Shown here: positions 42,658-50,376 of the stretch, one piece after another
Numbering within the stretch: the stretch's first letter is position 1
Layout of the letters: every line of letters starts with the position of its first letter
Assembly (NCBI RefSeq): GCF_023516435.1
Contig: NZ_CP097332.1
Coordinates: 2,356,001-2,420,000 of the forward strand
Length of the DNA: 64,000 nt
Reading direction: 5' to 3'
DNA from: Jatrophihabitans telluris
Lineage (GTDB): Bacteria > Actinomycetota > Actinomycetes > Mycobacteriales > Jatrophihabitantaceae
The notes under the pieces: generated by a model
Told to the model about the DNA's origin: nothing
Database searches by the model: none
What the model saw: only the letters and a program-made list of their open reading frames with translations
Position numbers and translations under genes: made by a program

Positions 42658-43848
42658 ATGGACGAACAGGACCTGCGCGAACGTGTCAACGCCAAGATCT
42701 TTCCGCACCCGCTCAACGCCTGGTATGCCGCCGGCTGGGACTGGGAGGTCAACCGCAAACAGATCCTGGCCCGCACGATCGCCGGCCGGCCTATGGCCTT
42801 CTACCGCACGGAAGCGGGCCGGCCGGTAGCGCTGGCCGACGCCTGCTGGCACCGGCTCGCTCCCCTGTCGATGGGCACCCTCGTCGGCGCCGAGGAGATC
42901 CAGTGTCCGTACCACGGGCTGCGCTACAACGCCTCGGGACGCTGCACCCGGCTTCCCGCGCAGGAGACGCTCAACCCGAGCGCGTCCGTCCCGTCCTTCC
43001 CGATCGTGGAGCGATACCGCTACGTGTGGGTGTGGCCGGGCGATCCGACGCTCGCCGACCCGTCGACCATCCCCGACATGCACCAGCTGGACGACCCGGA
43101 GTGGGCCGGTGACGGCCTCACCATCGAAGCCGCCTGCAACTATCAGCTGATTCTCGACAACCTGATGGACCTGACGCACGAGGAGTTCGTGCACGGATCC
43201 AGCCTCGGCCAGGACGAGCTGAGCCAGTCGGAGTTCAGCACCCGGCTCGAGAGCGACAACCACGTCAGCGTGACCCGTTGGATGATCGACGTGAAACCGC
43301 CCGCGTTCTGGGCCAAGAACATGCGCGACCTCGACCCGGACTTCGACGGACGGGTAGATCGCTGGCAGATCATTCACTACTACGCGCCAAGCACGATCTG
43401 CATCGACGTCGGCGTCGCCCCGACGGGCACCGGCGCTCCCGAGGGTGATCGCAGCAAGGGCGTGAACGGCTACGTCATGAACACGATCACGCCCGACACC
43501 GAACGGACTTCCCACTACTTCTGGGCGTTCATGCGCAACTACCGGCTCGACAGCCAGAAGATCACGACCGAGCTGCGTAACGGGGTCCGGGGTGTCTTCG
43601 GCGAGGACGAAGCGATGCTCAAGGCCCAGCAGCGCGCCATCGACGCCAATCCCGATTACGCCTTCTACAGCTTGAACATCGACGCCGGAGGCATCTGGGT
43701 GCGTCGCATCCTGGACCGCATGCTGCAGGCCGAGGGGCGTCTCGGCGACTCGTCGCCGACCGTGCCCTCAGATGCCCGTGCGCTCACCGACGCCGCCCGC
43801 GACCCCAATGGGCCGGTGGCCGACGCCGGCGAGCGGTCCGCGCGGTGA
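42658..43848 (+). CDS. vanA: Vanillate O-demethylase oxygenase subunit (Rieske type)
   Basis: A 396-aa Rieske non-heme iron oxygenase. The [2Fe-2S] ligands are in CWHRLAPLSMG and CPYHGL (about residues 61-85), and the iron site in NLMDLTHEEFVHGSSLG. It removes the methyl group of vanillate as formaldehyde, giving protocatechuate; other methoxybenzoates are possible. The reductase partner overlaps its stop (GTGA). The ATG at 42658 has no strong ribosome-binding sequence. It is set downstream of the cou-like operon, so the products of ferulate shortening would flow into it. Confidence 0.9.
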   Translation: MDEQDLRERVNAKIFPHPLNAWYAAGWDWEVNRKQILARTIAGRPMAFYRTEAGRPVALADACWHRLAPLSMGTLVGAEEIQCPYHGLRYNASGRCTRLPAQETLNPSASVPSFPIVERYRYVWVWPGDPTLADPSTIPDMHQLDDPEWAGDGLTIEAACNYQLILDNLMDLTHEEFVHGSSLGQDELSQSEFSTRLESDNHVSVTRWMIDVKPPAFWAKNMRDLDPDFDGRVDRWQIIHYYAPSTICIDVGVAPTGTGAPEGDRSKGVNGYVMNTITPDTERTSHYFWAFMRNYRLDSQKITTELRNGVRGVFGEDEAMLKAQQRAIDANPDYAFYSLNIDAGGIWVRRILDRMLQAEGRLGDSSPTVPSDARALTDAARDPNGPVADAGERSAR

Positions 43849-44849
43849 CCAATACCGCCCGGTTGGACTGGCGCCGCTGCCGGGTCGTGGAAAGCGAACT
43901 GGTGGCCGATCGCGTTCGGCGCATCACCATCGAACGACCTGCTCCGCTCGGACGTGCGGCCGAGCCCGGCAGCCACATCGACGTCCGGGTCTCGCTGAGT
44001 GCCGAAGGCAGCAGCGACGTTCGCTCCTACTCGGTAGTCGAGTCCGACGCCGCCGGCCACCGCCTCACCATCACCGTCCTGCTCGTCGCGCACAGTCGCG
44101 GCGGCTCGGCCTTCATGCACCGGCTGGCCGTCGGCGACACGATCGAAGCGACCCGACCGCTGCAGGACTTCCCGCTCGTCCCGGGTGCGGACCGCCACGT
44201 CCTGCTTGCCGGTGGCATCGGGGTCACCGCCCTCGTCGGCATGGGCCGCGCGCTGGCCCGGCTCGGGGGTGACTACCGGATCGTCTACGTCGGCCGGTCC
44301 CGGTCGGTGATGGCGTACGCGGACCTGCTGGCCTCTGAACACGGCGAGCGCCTGGCCACCCACATCGATGCCGATGGCACCGCGCTGGACGTCGACGGCC
44401 TCGTCGCCGGCATCGCCGCGGAGCCCGGGCGCACCGAACTGCTCATGTGCGGGCCGGTCCGGCTCATGGACGCCGTCCGTCGCGCCTGGTTGCACGCCGG
44501 GCTGTCCCCCACGGACCTGCGGTTCGAGACGTTCGGCAACAGCGGCTGGTTCGACGCCGAATCCTTCGAGGTGAGCATTCCGGAACTAGGCATCACCACC
44601 ACGGTGTCTGCCGATCAGACCATGCTCGACGCTCTCACCGCGGCGGGCGCGGAGCTGATGTGGGACTGCCGCAAAGGCGAATGCGGCCTGTGCGTGATGG
44701 CCGTGAGTCAGCTGTCGGGCAAGCTCGATCACCGCGACGTGTTCCTGAGCGACCGGCAGAAGGCCGCCGACGACCAGGCCTGCACCTGTGTCACGCGCGT
44801 AGTAGCGGCAGGCGCGGACCGAGGCCGTATCACTCTGCATACGCGGTAG
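43845..44849 (+). CDS. vanB: Vanillate O-demethylase reductase subunit
   Basis: A 334-aa oxidoreductase passing electrons from NAD(P)H to VanA. Order: flavin domain (RSYSVVES, about residue 63), nucleotide domain (LLAGGIGVTALVGMGRAL, about 120) and C-terminal plant-type [2Fe-2S] domain with CRKGECGLC and a fourth Cys in CTC (about 270-310). This layout is that of class IA dioxygenase reductases. GTG at 43845. Confidence 0.92.
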   Translation: MTNTARLDWRRCRVVESELVADRVRRITIERPAPLGRAAEPGSHIDVRVSLSAEGSSDVRSYSVVESDAAGHRLTITVLLVAHSRGGSAFMHRLAVGDTIEATRPLQDFPLVPGADRHVLLAGGIGVTALVGMGRALARLGGDYRIVYVGRSRSVMAYADLLASEHGERLATHIDADGTALDVDGLVAGIAAEPGRTELLMCGPVRLMDAVRRAWLHAGLSPTDLRFETFGNSGWFDAESFEVSIPELGITTTVSADQTMLDALTAAGAELMWDCRKGECGLCVMAVSQLSGKLDHRDVFLSDRQKAADDQACTCVTRVVAAGADRGRITLHTR

Positions 44850-45014
44850 AACCGGTGTGTTTGAATGCCGGTGCCACCTACTAGGAAAGCGCGTGATCGT
44901 GAGCTGTCTGCCTCTGCCCGGTTCCGTCGGCGCGTGCCGTGTACCGCCTCGTACCCGGAACTGGTGCGCTTTGCCGGCCGGCGGCGTCGGCGGCACGATC
45001 GGGTCGCGTTCCTG

Positions 45015-45353
45015 ATGGCGCGCCTGCTCTCCCAGCACGCAGGAAGCGTCGCCCTCAGCGATGACATCCCGCCCGGCGCGGAGGTGATCAGCGGTAGTCC
45101 CGTCGCCGCGATCGCCTCACTCGGTAGCTTCGGCGACAACGCGATCGGCATCTGGGAGATGACACCCGGGACCGTGCGCGACGTCGAAGCGGACGAGGTG
45201 TTCGTCGTCATCGCGGGGCAGGGCAGCCTCAGCGTCGAGGACGGGGACACCATCGATCTCGAACCAGGCACCGTCGTAAGGCTTTTTGCGGGCGAGCGGA
45301 CCGAGTGGGTCGTCACGTCGACGATCCGCAAGATCTACATCACCACCGACTAG
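45015..45353 (+). CDS. Small cupin-domain protein
   Basis: A 112-aa single-domain cupin of the Cupin_3 (DUF861) type: GIWEMTPGTVRDVEADEVFV, then GQGSLSVEDGDTIDLEPGTVVRLFAGERTEW in smaller blocks, ending TIRKIYITTD. The usual metal-binding His residues are replaced by Asp/Glu (VEADEVFV), so it may not bind metal. The start is uncertain because ATG at 45015 has no clear ribosome-binding sequence and the frame is open to 44865. A copy of its last 47 bases, degenerate, lies at 47572-47618. Confidence 0.75.
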   Translation: MARLLSQHAGSVALSDDIPPGAEVISGSPVAAIASLGSFGDNAIGIWEMTPGTVRDVEADEVFVVIAGQGSLSVEDGDTIDLEPGTVVRLFAGERTEWVVTSTIRKIYITTD

Positions 45354-45488
45354 ACCCCGACGCGCGGCGCTTGAACGTCCCCTCGGTCAGGATCCCGCGC
45401 AGAGGCAATCCCGACCCGAGGATGATTGCCCTTCCGCTTACGCATCCCGTGTGACATCGTCAACCGCACATCCGAGCGGGGGGCGCAC

Positions 45489-47453
45489 ATGAGCGGCGGT
45501 CTCCACAATCTTGTCGGCTGTACCGAAATTCGCGTACACGGTATCGGTGACCACGACGATTGGTCGGAGCTCGGCTCACCAAGAATCATCGATGACTTCG
45601 GCCCGCGTGGCCCCAGCGTAGCCGTGCCACCTGATGTACCGGCCCACTCACTCCTGTTGATCAACTGGTCTCGCACATCGAGGAGGTTGGTCAGCTGGAA
45701 GTGGTATCTGGCGCTGCCGTACACGCTCGTGAACGCGGTTGGGTACATGTCCCAGCAGAAGAATCAACCCCCAGGTAGCGACGTCGCCGCGGGAGGACCC
45801 CGGCGCTGGGACGAGAGTCGCACTCGATTCGCCTCCGTCGCGGTCGGTCTCGTACTGACGTTCCTGACCTACTTGTGGCTCCTCGCGATCGCCGAGACCA
45901 TCGGCCGCCGCCTGTTTCTCGGCGTGACGTCCTCACCGGCGGCGGGACGTGTCATCGCAGCCGGTGTGGGGATATCTCTGCTCGCTGCAATCGCGCTTCG
46001 GCATCGTCTGGCCGCCGCCGCCTGCCCGTGGTGGGTCTCGTGCCTTCATCTGCTGAGCGTCGCCATTGCAGCGGTGGGCGTCATTGTCTATCGCCCAGCG
46101 CACCGGCGTATCGACGCGAGCTGGGTGCCGAGCATCTTTACGACCTACGGGCCCACGGCCGCATACGACCCTGATCCCGTCACCGTCCCGAGTCGGGCAG
46201 AGCTCATTGCGTCAAGACAGGTGGCGCCCTACCTGGATGCCATGACCACAACGGCTCTCCTTGCGCTCGCCACCACTCTGCTGATCGCTCTCGCTCTCGT
46301 GGTCATCGCGTGGTGGGAGGAGCGCTCGACCAATCGACCTACGACGGCAGCGTGGGGGTCGGCGCTGGGGCTGGTGAGCTCGGTTGTGCTGCTGGTTGGC
46401 GTGGCGTCCTTGCTGAGACTGTTCGTTGACAATGTGTTGTCATACATGTCCGGCCACGATGTCGCACCGTGGGGTGGCCCGAACAGGTATGCGCCATACT
46501 CGGCTCGTCTCTTACTGCCACCGTTGAGGACGGATTACGCCCAGCCGAACGATTACGTCATGGATCTGCTCGCGGGCATCGGCATACTCGGCGCGACCAC
46601 GTTGGGTGTCGCCATGGTCCTGTTCAACCTGACGAACAGCGGGGCCAAGCGGTCCGCCTTGCCGGACAAACGGGACTTCGCCAGCAACCCGGTGAGAGGT
46701 CTTTCCGGCGCCCGATGGCGCCGCGGGTTAGTGCTTGGACTGAGCGGGTCATTGTCCCGAGCGATCGTGGCAAGCACAGTGCTGTCGGGTTTCGGCCTTT
46801 GGGCGCTGGAGCGCTGGGTGTTCTACGGCACGACGCAGGCCTGGGTCTGGACCGTGGTCGGCGTTCAGGCCGCGGCCGCGACCGCTCTCATCGTCGTCCT
46901 CGTCGGCAATAAGATCTCGTTCGTACACAAGCCCATGGCCATGTTTGCCGATCTGCTCGGCTTCTGGCCGGTCGCCAGCCACCCGCTGGCGGGCGCCTCA
47001 TACCGACGTCCGGTCGTGTCGGGCATCCTCAACAGCGTCGAAACGTCCGCTGCGGGCTCATGTGTACTGGTAGGGCACAGTCAAGGATCGGTACTTTGTG
47101 CCTGGGCGGTGTCCTTGCTCAGCGATGAGCCCACTCGGCACAGGGTCGTTCTGGTCACCTGCGGTTCTCCACTTCGATCGCTGTACGCGTTGTTCTTTCC
47201 TGCCGTGTTCGATCAGGCCTTCTTTGCCGCGGTCGAGAACAATTCGGAGCAGTGGGTCAACTTCTGGCGCGACACCGATCCGATCGCGACCGAGATCAGT
47301 CCAGGCACGTCCCGGGACATCCGGATTCCGGACCCGGACGAGCACGGCCGTCTCCTAGTCCATGGCGACTACTGGCTCGCTGAACAACAGCGGCACTACG
47401 TCGACCTGCGCGTCGCCGAGCTCTCAATTCCCCTACCGGAGCTACAGCCCTGA
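45489..47453 (+). CDS. Polytopic membrane protein with a split alpha/beta-hydrolase domain
   Basis: A 654-aa protein. The N-terminus has IRVHGIGDHDDW (an oxyanion-type HG segment, residues 14-25). About eight membrane segments fill residues 115-490. The C-terminal part has CVLVGHSQGS (nucleophile elbow GxSxG, near residue 529), NFWRDTDPIA (candidate Asp) and LLVHGDYWL (candidate His). The parts of a Ser-Asp-His hydrolase thus lie on both sides of a membrane domain. A lipase or esterase acting at the membrane is likely; I know no described function. Base composition looks less GC-rich than its neighbours (codons such as ttt, att, caa are common). ATG at 45489 follows GGGGGG. Confidence 0.78.
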   Translation: MSGGLHNLVGCTEIRVHGIGDHDDWSELGSPRIIDDFGPRGPSVAVPPDVPAHSLLLINWSRTSRRLVSWKWYLALPYTLVNAVGYMSQQKNQPPGSDVAAGGPRRWDESRTRFASVAVGLVLTFLTYLWLLAIAETIGRRLFLGVTSSPAAGRVIAAGVGISLLAAIALRHRLAAAACPWWVSCLHLLSVAIAAVGVIVYRPAHRRIDASWVPSIFTTYGPTAAYDPDPVTVPSRAELIASRQVAPYLDAMTTTALLALATTLLIALALVVIAWWEERSTNRPTTAAWGSALGLVSSVVLLVGVASLLRLFVDNVLSYMSGHDVAPWGGPNRYAPYSARLLLPPLRTDYAQPNDYVMDLLAGIGILGATTLGVAMVLFNLTNSGAKRSALPDKRDFASNPVRGLSGARWRRGLVLGLSGSLSRAIVASTVLSGFGLWALERWVFYGTTQAWVWTVVGVQAAAATALIVVLVGNKISFVHKPMAMFADLLGFWPVASHPLAGASYRRPVVSGILNSVETSAAGSCVLVGHSQGSVLCAWAVSLLSDEPTRHRVVLVTCGSPLRSLYALFFPAVFDQAFFAAVENNSEQWVNFWRDTDPIATEISPGTSRDIRIPDPDEHGRLLVHGDYWLAEQQRHYVDLRVAELSIPLPELQP

Positions 47454-47571
47454 TCTGTGCCCTGGTCGTTGACCTGGGGTTTCGGGAGTCAGGCCACCCC
47501 GACCTCATCGCCCCGACGATGACTCCACCGGCCAGGGCTGGCACAGACATCATGCAGCGATTCTCCCAATC

Positions 47572-47618
47572 GGGTCGTGACGTCGACGATTCGCAAGATC
47601 CATATCGGCGCCGACTGG
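47572..47618 (+). pseudogene. Degenerate copy of the cupin 3' end
   Basis: This 47-base stretch matches the last 47 bases of the cupin gene (45307-45353) at 39 positions without gaps. It would encode VVTSTIRKIHIGADW, but the stop (TAG) is TGG and no upstream cupin coding remains. The two copies flank the split-hydrolase gene and sit in the same orientation. The remaining 47454-47666 gap shows no other coding. Confidence 0.6.
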
Positions 47619-47666
47619 ACGGTGCACTCAATGGCGGTGAAGCCTTGCTCGTCGTTGTCAGCCGAT

Positions 47667-48200
47667 CTACCGGCTGAGGGAACGCAGGTACCGGCCGGTC
47701 ACAGTCCTCTGCATACTGCGAGCCACCGGGGTGGCCAGCTTGGCGAGCCGACTCGAAGGCCTGGAGAACGCGCGAATCGTCAGAGTGACTCCCCCGGTCG
47801 GCGCGACCTGGAGCAGGAACAATTCCTCGCCCGACTCGGGGTGTCCCGGCAGCGTCCCATAGGCGAACCCGCGCCGCCAGGGCTCGTCGACCACGTACAC
47901 GATGCGACACGGAGCTCCGACGCGCAACGGACCAATCCCCAGCCGAAGGGTCACGACGGCGTCCGCAACCACGTGCAGCGCTGACGCTTCGACACCGACG
48001 CCCGCGTTGAGTTGAACCTGCCAGGCGAGAAGGGCCTGTGATGCAGCGAGAAAATCCGTACCGGTCAGCGTCGCCGTCCGCTCGAGCCAGTCGTACCCCG
48101 ACGGAAGCGTTTCGCCTTGAGTCTGACCCACCTCTGGATAGGTCAAAGCTGCTCGACGGAGTTCGTCCTCCCGGACAGCATCAAGCAGCGTCGCCTCCAC
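47667..48200 (-). CDS. DUF1990 family protein
   Basis: A 177-aa soluble protein matching the DUF1990 family: LTYPEVGQTQ near the start, LPSGYDWLERTATL, a central LLAWQVQLNAGVGV, then CRIVYVVDEPWRRGFAYGTL, LPGHPESGEE and a tail AFSRPSSRLAKL. Function unknown; the fold is thought to be a small beta-rich ligand-binding type. GTG at 48200 fits the usual family start; the longer frame to 48425 overlaps the neighbouring gene. No obvious promoter. Confidence 0.82.
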   Translation of the reverse strand: MEATLLDAVREDELRRAALTYPEVGQTQGETLPSGYDWLERTATLTGTDFLAASQALLAWQVQLNAGVGVEASALHVVADAVVTLRLGIGPLRVGAPCRIVYVVDEPWRRGFAYGTLPGHPESGEELFLLQVAPTGGVTLTIRAFSRPSSRLAKLATPVARSMQRTVTGRYLRSLSR

Positions 48201-48273
48201 TGGTCCATCATGCCGCGACCGATACCGGGGCACGGTGGGCCGGTCTGGCAACCGAGGCCTAACCGGCGGTTTT

Positions 48274-48603
48274 CTACCGACCCCGCAGGCCGATCGGGTT
48301 TCCGTCGCCGTCGGCGAGCACGCAGACCCGTGCCTCGGGCGCAACCTTGCGCGGGGCGCTCTGTTCGGTTGCGCCGGCGGCGAGCAGACTTTCCCGAGCC
48401 GCGTCAAGATCGTCCACGTCGGCAAAGGCGACCGGACCGGCCGTATCGCCCGAGGGATTCAAACTGACCTCGAAGCCGTCGACGTTGTAGCCGACGTAGT
48501 AGGACTCATCGGTGTGCGGTGCGCCGAGCAGCGCCGTATAGACCGCCTTCGCGGCCGCCAGGTCGGTCACCGGGATCACCAGGCTGCGGATCGTCGGGCT
48601 CAT
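48274..48603 (-). CDS. Glyoxalase/bleomycin-resistance fold protein (VOC)
   Basis: A 109-aa protein with two beta-alpha-beta-beta-beta repeats (SLVIPVTDLAAAKAVYTALLG and AFADVDDLDAARESLLAAGA, then VCVLADGDGNPIGLRGR). His and Glu metal ligands of true glyoxalase I are mostly missing, so it may be a binding protein. ATG at 48603 is preceded by AAGGAGA. Two inverted repeats lie upstream. Confidence 0.82.
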   Translation of the reverse strand: MSPTIRSLVIPVTDLAAAKAVYTALLGAPHTDESYYVGYNVDGFEVSLNPSGDTAGPVAFADVDDLDAARESLLAAGATEQSAPRKVAPEARVCVLADGDGNPIGLRGR

Positions 48604-48624
48604 GTTCGTCTCCTTGACGCTACG

Positions 48625-48662
48625 GCGGTCATTGGGGACCGCTGCTTCGTTGGCACGCCAAC
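48625..48662. promoter_or_regulatory. Two inverted repeats ahead of the VOC gene
   Basis: GCGGTC-ATTGGG-GACCGC (48625-48642) and GTTGGC-AC-GCCAAC (48649-48662) lie 22-59 bp upstream of the VOC start at 48603, in the 272-bp gap between it and the flavin oxidase gene. Either may be an operator; the first could also be an RNA hairpin. Confidence 0.4.
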
Positions 48663-48875
48663 ACGCTACTTCGGCTCGCTGCTCGGGGCTTGTCGATTTC
48701 GGCCGACCTCGTTGAACAGTGGCCAGATTGTGCCGGGCGGGACTTGCTCGGCAACCCTTCCCAGCTGTGCGTTCCCGATCGGCCCTCCGCCCACCAAGAC
48801 CACGCCAAGCATCCGGCAAGTAGGGGGCGCCATGGTGATGCCCGATCACCCAGCCCCTCTGAACCGGAGAACATC

Positions 48876-50276
48876 ATGACCATGCCCGCCACCACCGTCC
48901 CTGACGCCGCAATCGATTCCTTTGCCACCGGCATCGCGGGCACCGTGCACCTGCCCGGTTCCCCCGGGTACGACTCGCTGGCGTTGCCCTGGAACGTCGC
49001 GGTGCCCAACCGTCCGATCGCCGTCGTCGAAGCGGACTCGGCCGAGGATGTCGTCGCCACCGTGCGCCACGCGAACGAGCACGGGCTGCGCGTGAGCGTC
49101 CAGGCGACCGGCCACGGCGCGGTGGAATACGAAGAGCGTGGCCTGCAGGTCAACACCTCGGCGCTGCGCGAGCTCACGATCAGCGCGTCTGGTGCCGTGC
49201 GAGCCGGCGCCGGGCTGGTGTGGAAGGACGTCATCGACGCGGCCGCACCTCTGGGCTTCGCCGCCCTCGCCGGATCTGCGCCGGGTGTCGGCGTGGTCGG
49301 ATTCCTCACCGGGGGCGGCATCGGCCCGGTGGCCCGCACCTACGGGGTGTCTGCCGACTACGTGACCGCCTTCGATGTGGTGACCGGCGACGGCCTGCTC
49401 CGCCGGGCCAGCGCGACCGAGAACCCGGCCCTGTTCTGGGGTCTGCGCGGAGGCAAAGGTGCGCTCGGCATCGTCACGGCGGTCGAGTTCGACCTCGTTC
49501 CCCTCGTGACGATGCTCGGCGGTTGCTTGTACTTCGACGGCGCCGATGCCGCGACGGTCTTACAGCGGTGGGCAAAGTGGACCGCCACCCTGCCCGAGCA
49601 GGCGACATCGTCGGTCGCGGTCATCCGGCTGCCCGCGCTGCCGGGGGTCCCCGAGGCGTTAGCAGGCAGGGTGGCCGTCGCCGTTCGCTTCGCCTGGGTC
49701 GGTGACCCGGACGAGGGCCGCCGCGTGCTCGCCGAGATCGAGTCGGCCGGACCGATCATCTTCGGCGGCGTCGACGTCATGCCGTACTCGGCCGTGGGGA
49801 TGATCCACAGCGACCCCGTCGATCCGATGCCCACGTACGAGGCGGGCACGTTGCTGAACTCGCTGACTGGGGAGGCCGTCGACACGATCGTGAACCTGGC
49901 CGGCCCCGACGCCGACTGTCCGCAGATCATCGTCGAACTGCGCCACTTGGGCGGGGCGATCTCGCGGGAGCAAGGCGGACCGAGCGCCGTCAGCCATCGC
50001 GAGGCCGCCTACTCATTCCTGACGATCGGCATCGCGGCGCCGCCCGTCCTCGACGCAACCCGCGACCACGCGGCGGAGGCACTCAGAGCGCTGACGCCTT
50101 GGAGCGAGGGCACCTGCCTGCCGAACTTCCACGCCTGTGCTGACCCGGTCGAGTTCGCGCGCAAGTACGACACGGCAACTCTCGATCGACTGGCTACCCT
50201 CACCACGGCCTACGACCCGTCGGGCGTCATCGCCTACGGTCACATCGTCCGTGCGGCCGCCTCGATCCCGAGGTGA
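48876..50276 (+). CDS. FAD-linked oxidase (berberine-bridge-enzyme-like)
   Basis: A 466-aa flavoprotein. FAD-binding domain residues about 45-215: PIAVVEADSAEDVVATVRHA, the flavin-linking-type His in QATGHGAV, and GVGVVGFLTGGGIGPVARTYG. The C-terminal BBE region is present, ending near YDPSGVIAYGHIV, but the family's usual NYxD motif is not seen. The second covalent Cys site (CxxG) also seems to be absent, so single His attachment is expected. Such enzymes oxidise sugars or secondary metabolites. ATG at 48876 follows CGGAGAAC. It is convergent with the SARP regulator. Confidence 0.85.
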   Translation: MTMPATTVPDAAIDSFATGIAGTVHLPGSPGYDSLALPWNVAVPNRPIAVVEADSAEDVVATVRHANEHGLRVSVQATGHGAVEYEERGLQVNTSALRELTISASGAVRAGAGLVWKDVIDAAAPLGFAALAGSAPGVGVVGFLTGGGIGPVARTYGVSADYVTAFDVVTGDGLLRRASATENPALFWGLRGGKGALGIVTAVEFDLVPLVTMLGGCLYFDGADAATVLQRWAKWTATLPEQATSSVAVIRLPALPGVPEALAGRVAVAVRFAWVGDPDEGRRVLAEIESAGPIIFGGVDVMPYSAVGMIHSDPVDPMPTYEAGTLLNSLTGEAVDTIVNLAGPDADCPQIIVELRHLGGAISREQGGPSAVSHREAAYSFLTIGIAAPPVLDATRDHAAEALRALTPWSEGTCLPNFHACADPVEFARKYDTATLDRLATLTTAYDPSGVIAYGHIVRAAASIPR

Positions 50277-50286
50277 ACCACGACCG

Positions 50287-50329
50287 GCCGCGCCGCGCGG
50301 GAGGCGAACGATTGTCCGCGCGGCGCGGC
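50287..50329. terminator. Bidirectional terminator between convergent genes
   Basis: GCCGCGCCGCGCGG (50287-50300) and CCGCGCGGCGCGGC (50316-50329) form a perfect 14-bp stem with a 15-base loop, placed between the ends of the flavin oxidase and SARP genes. Confidence 0.85.
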
Positions 50330-50376
50330 ATGGTTGCGCTCGAACCGGACGACGCCGATCAGGCAGCATCCGTCGA

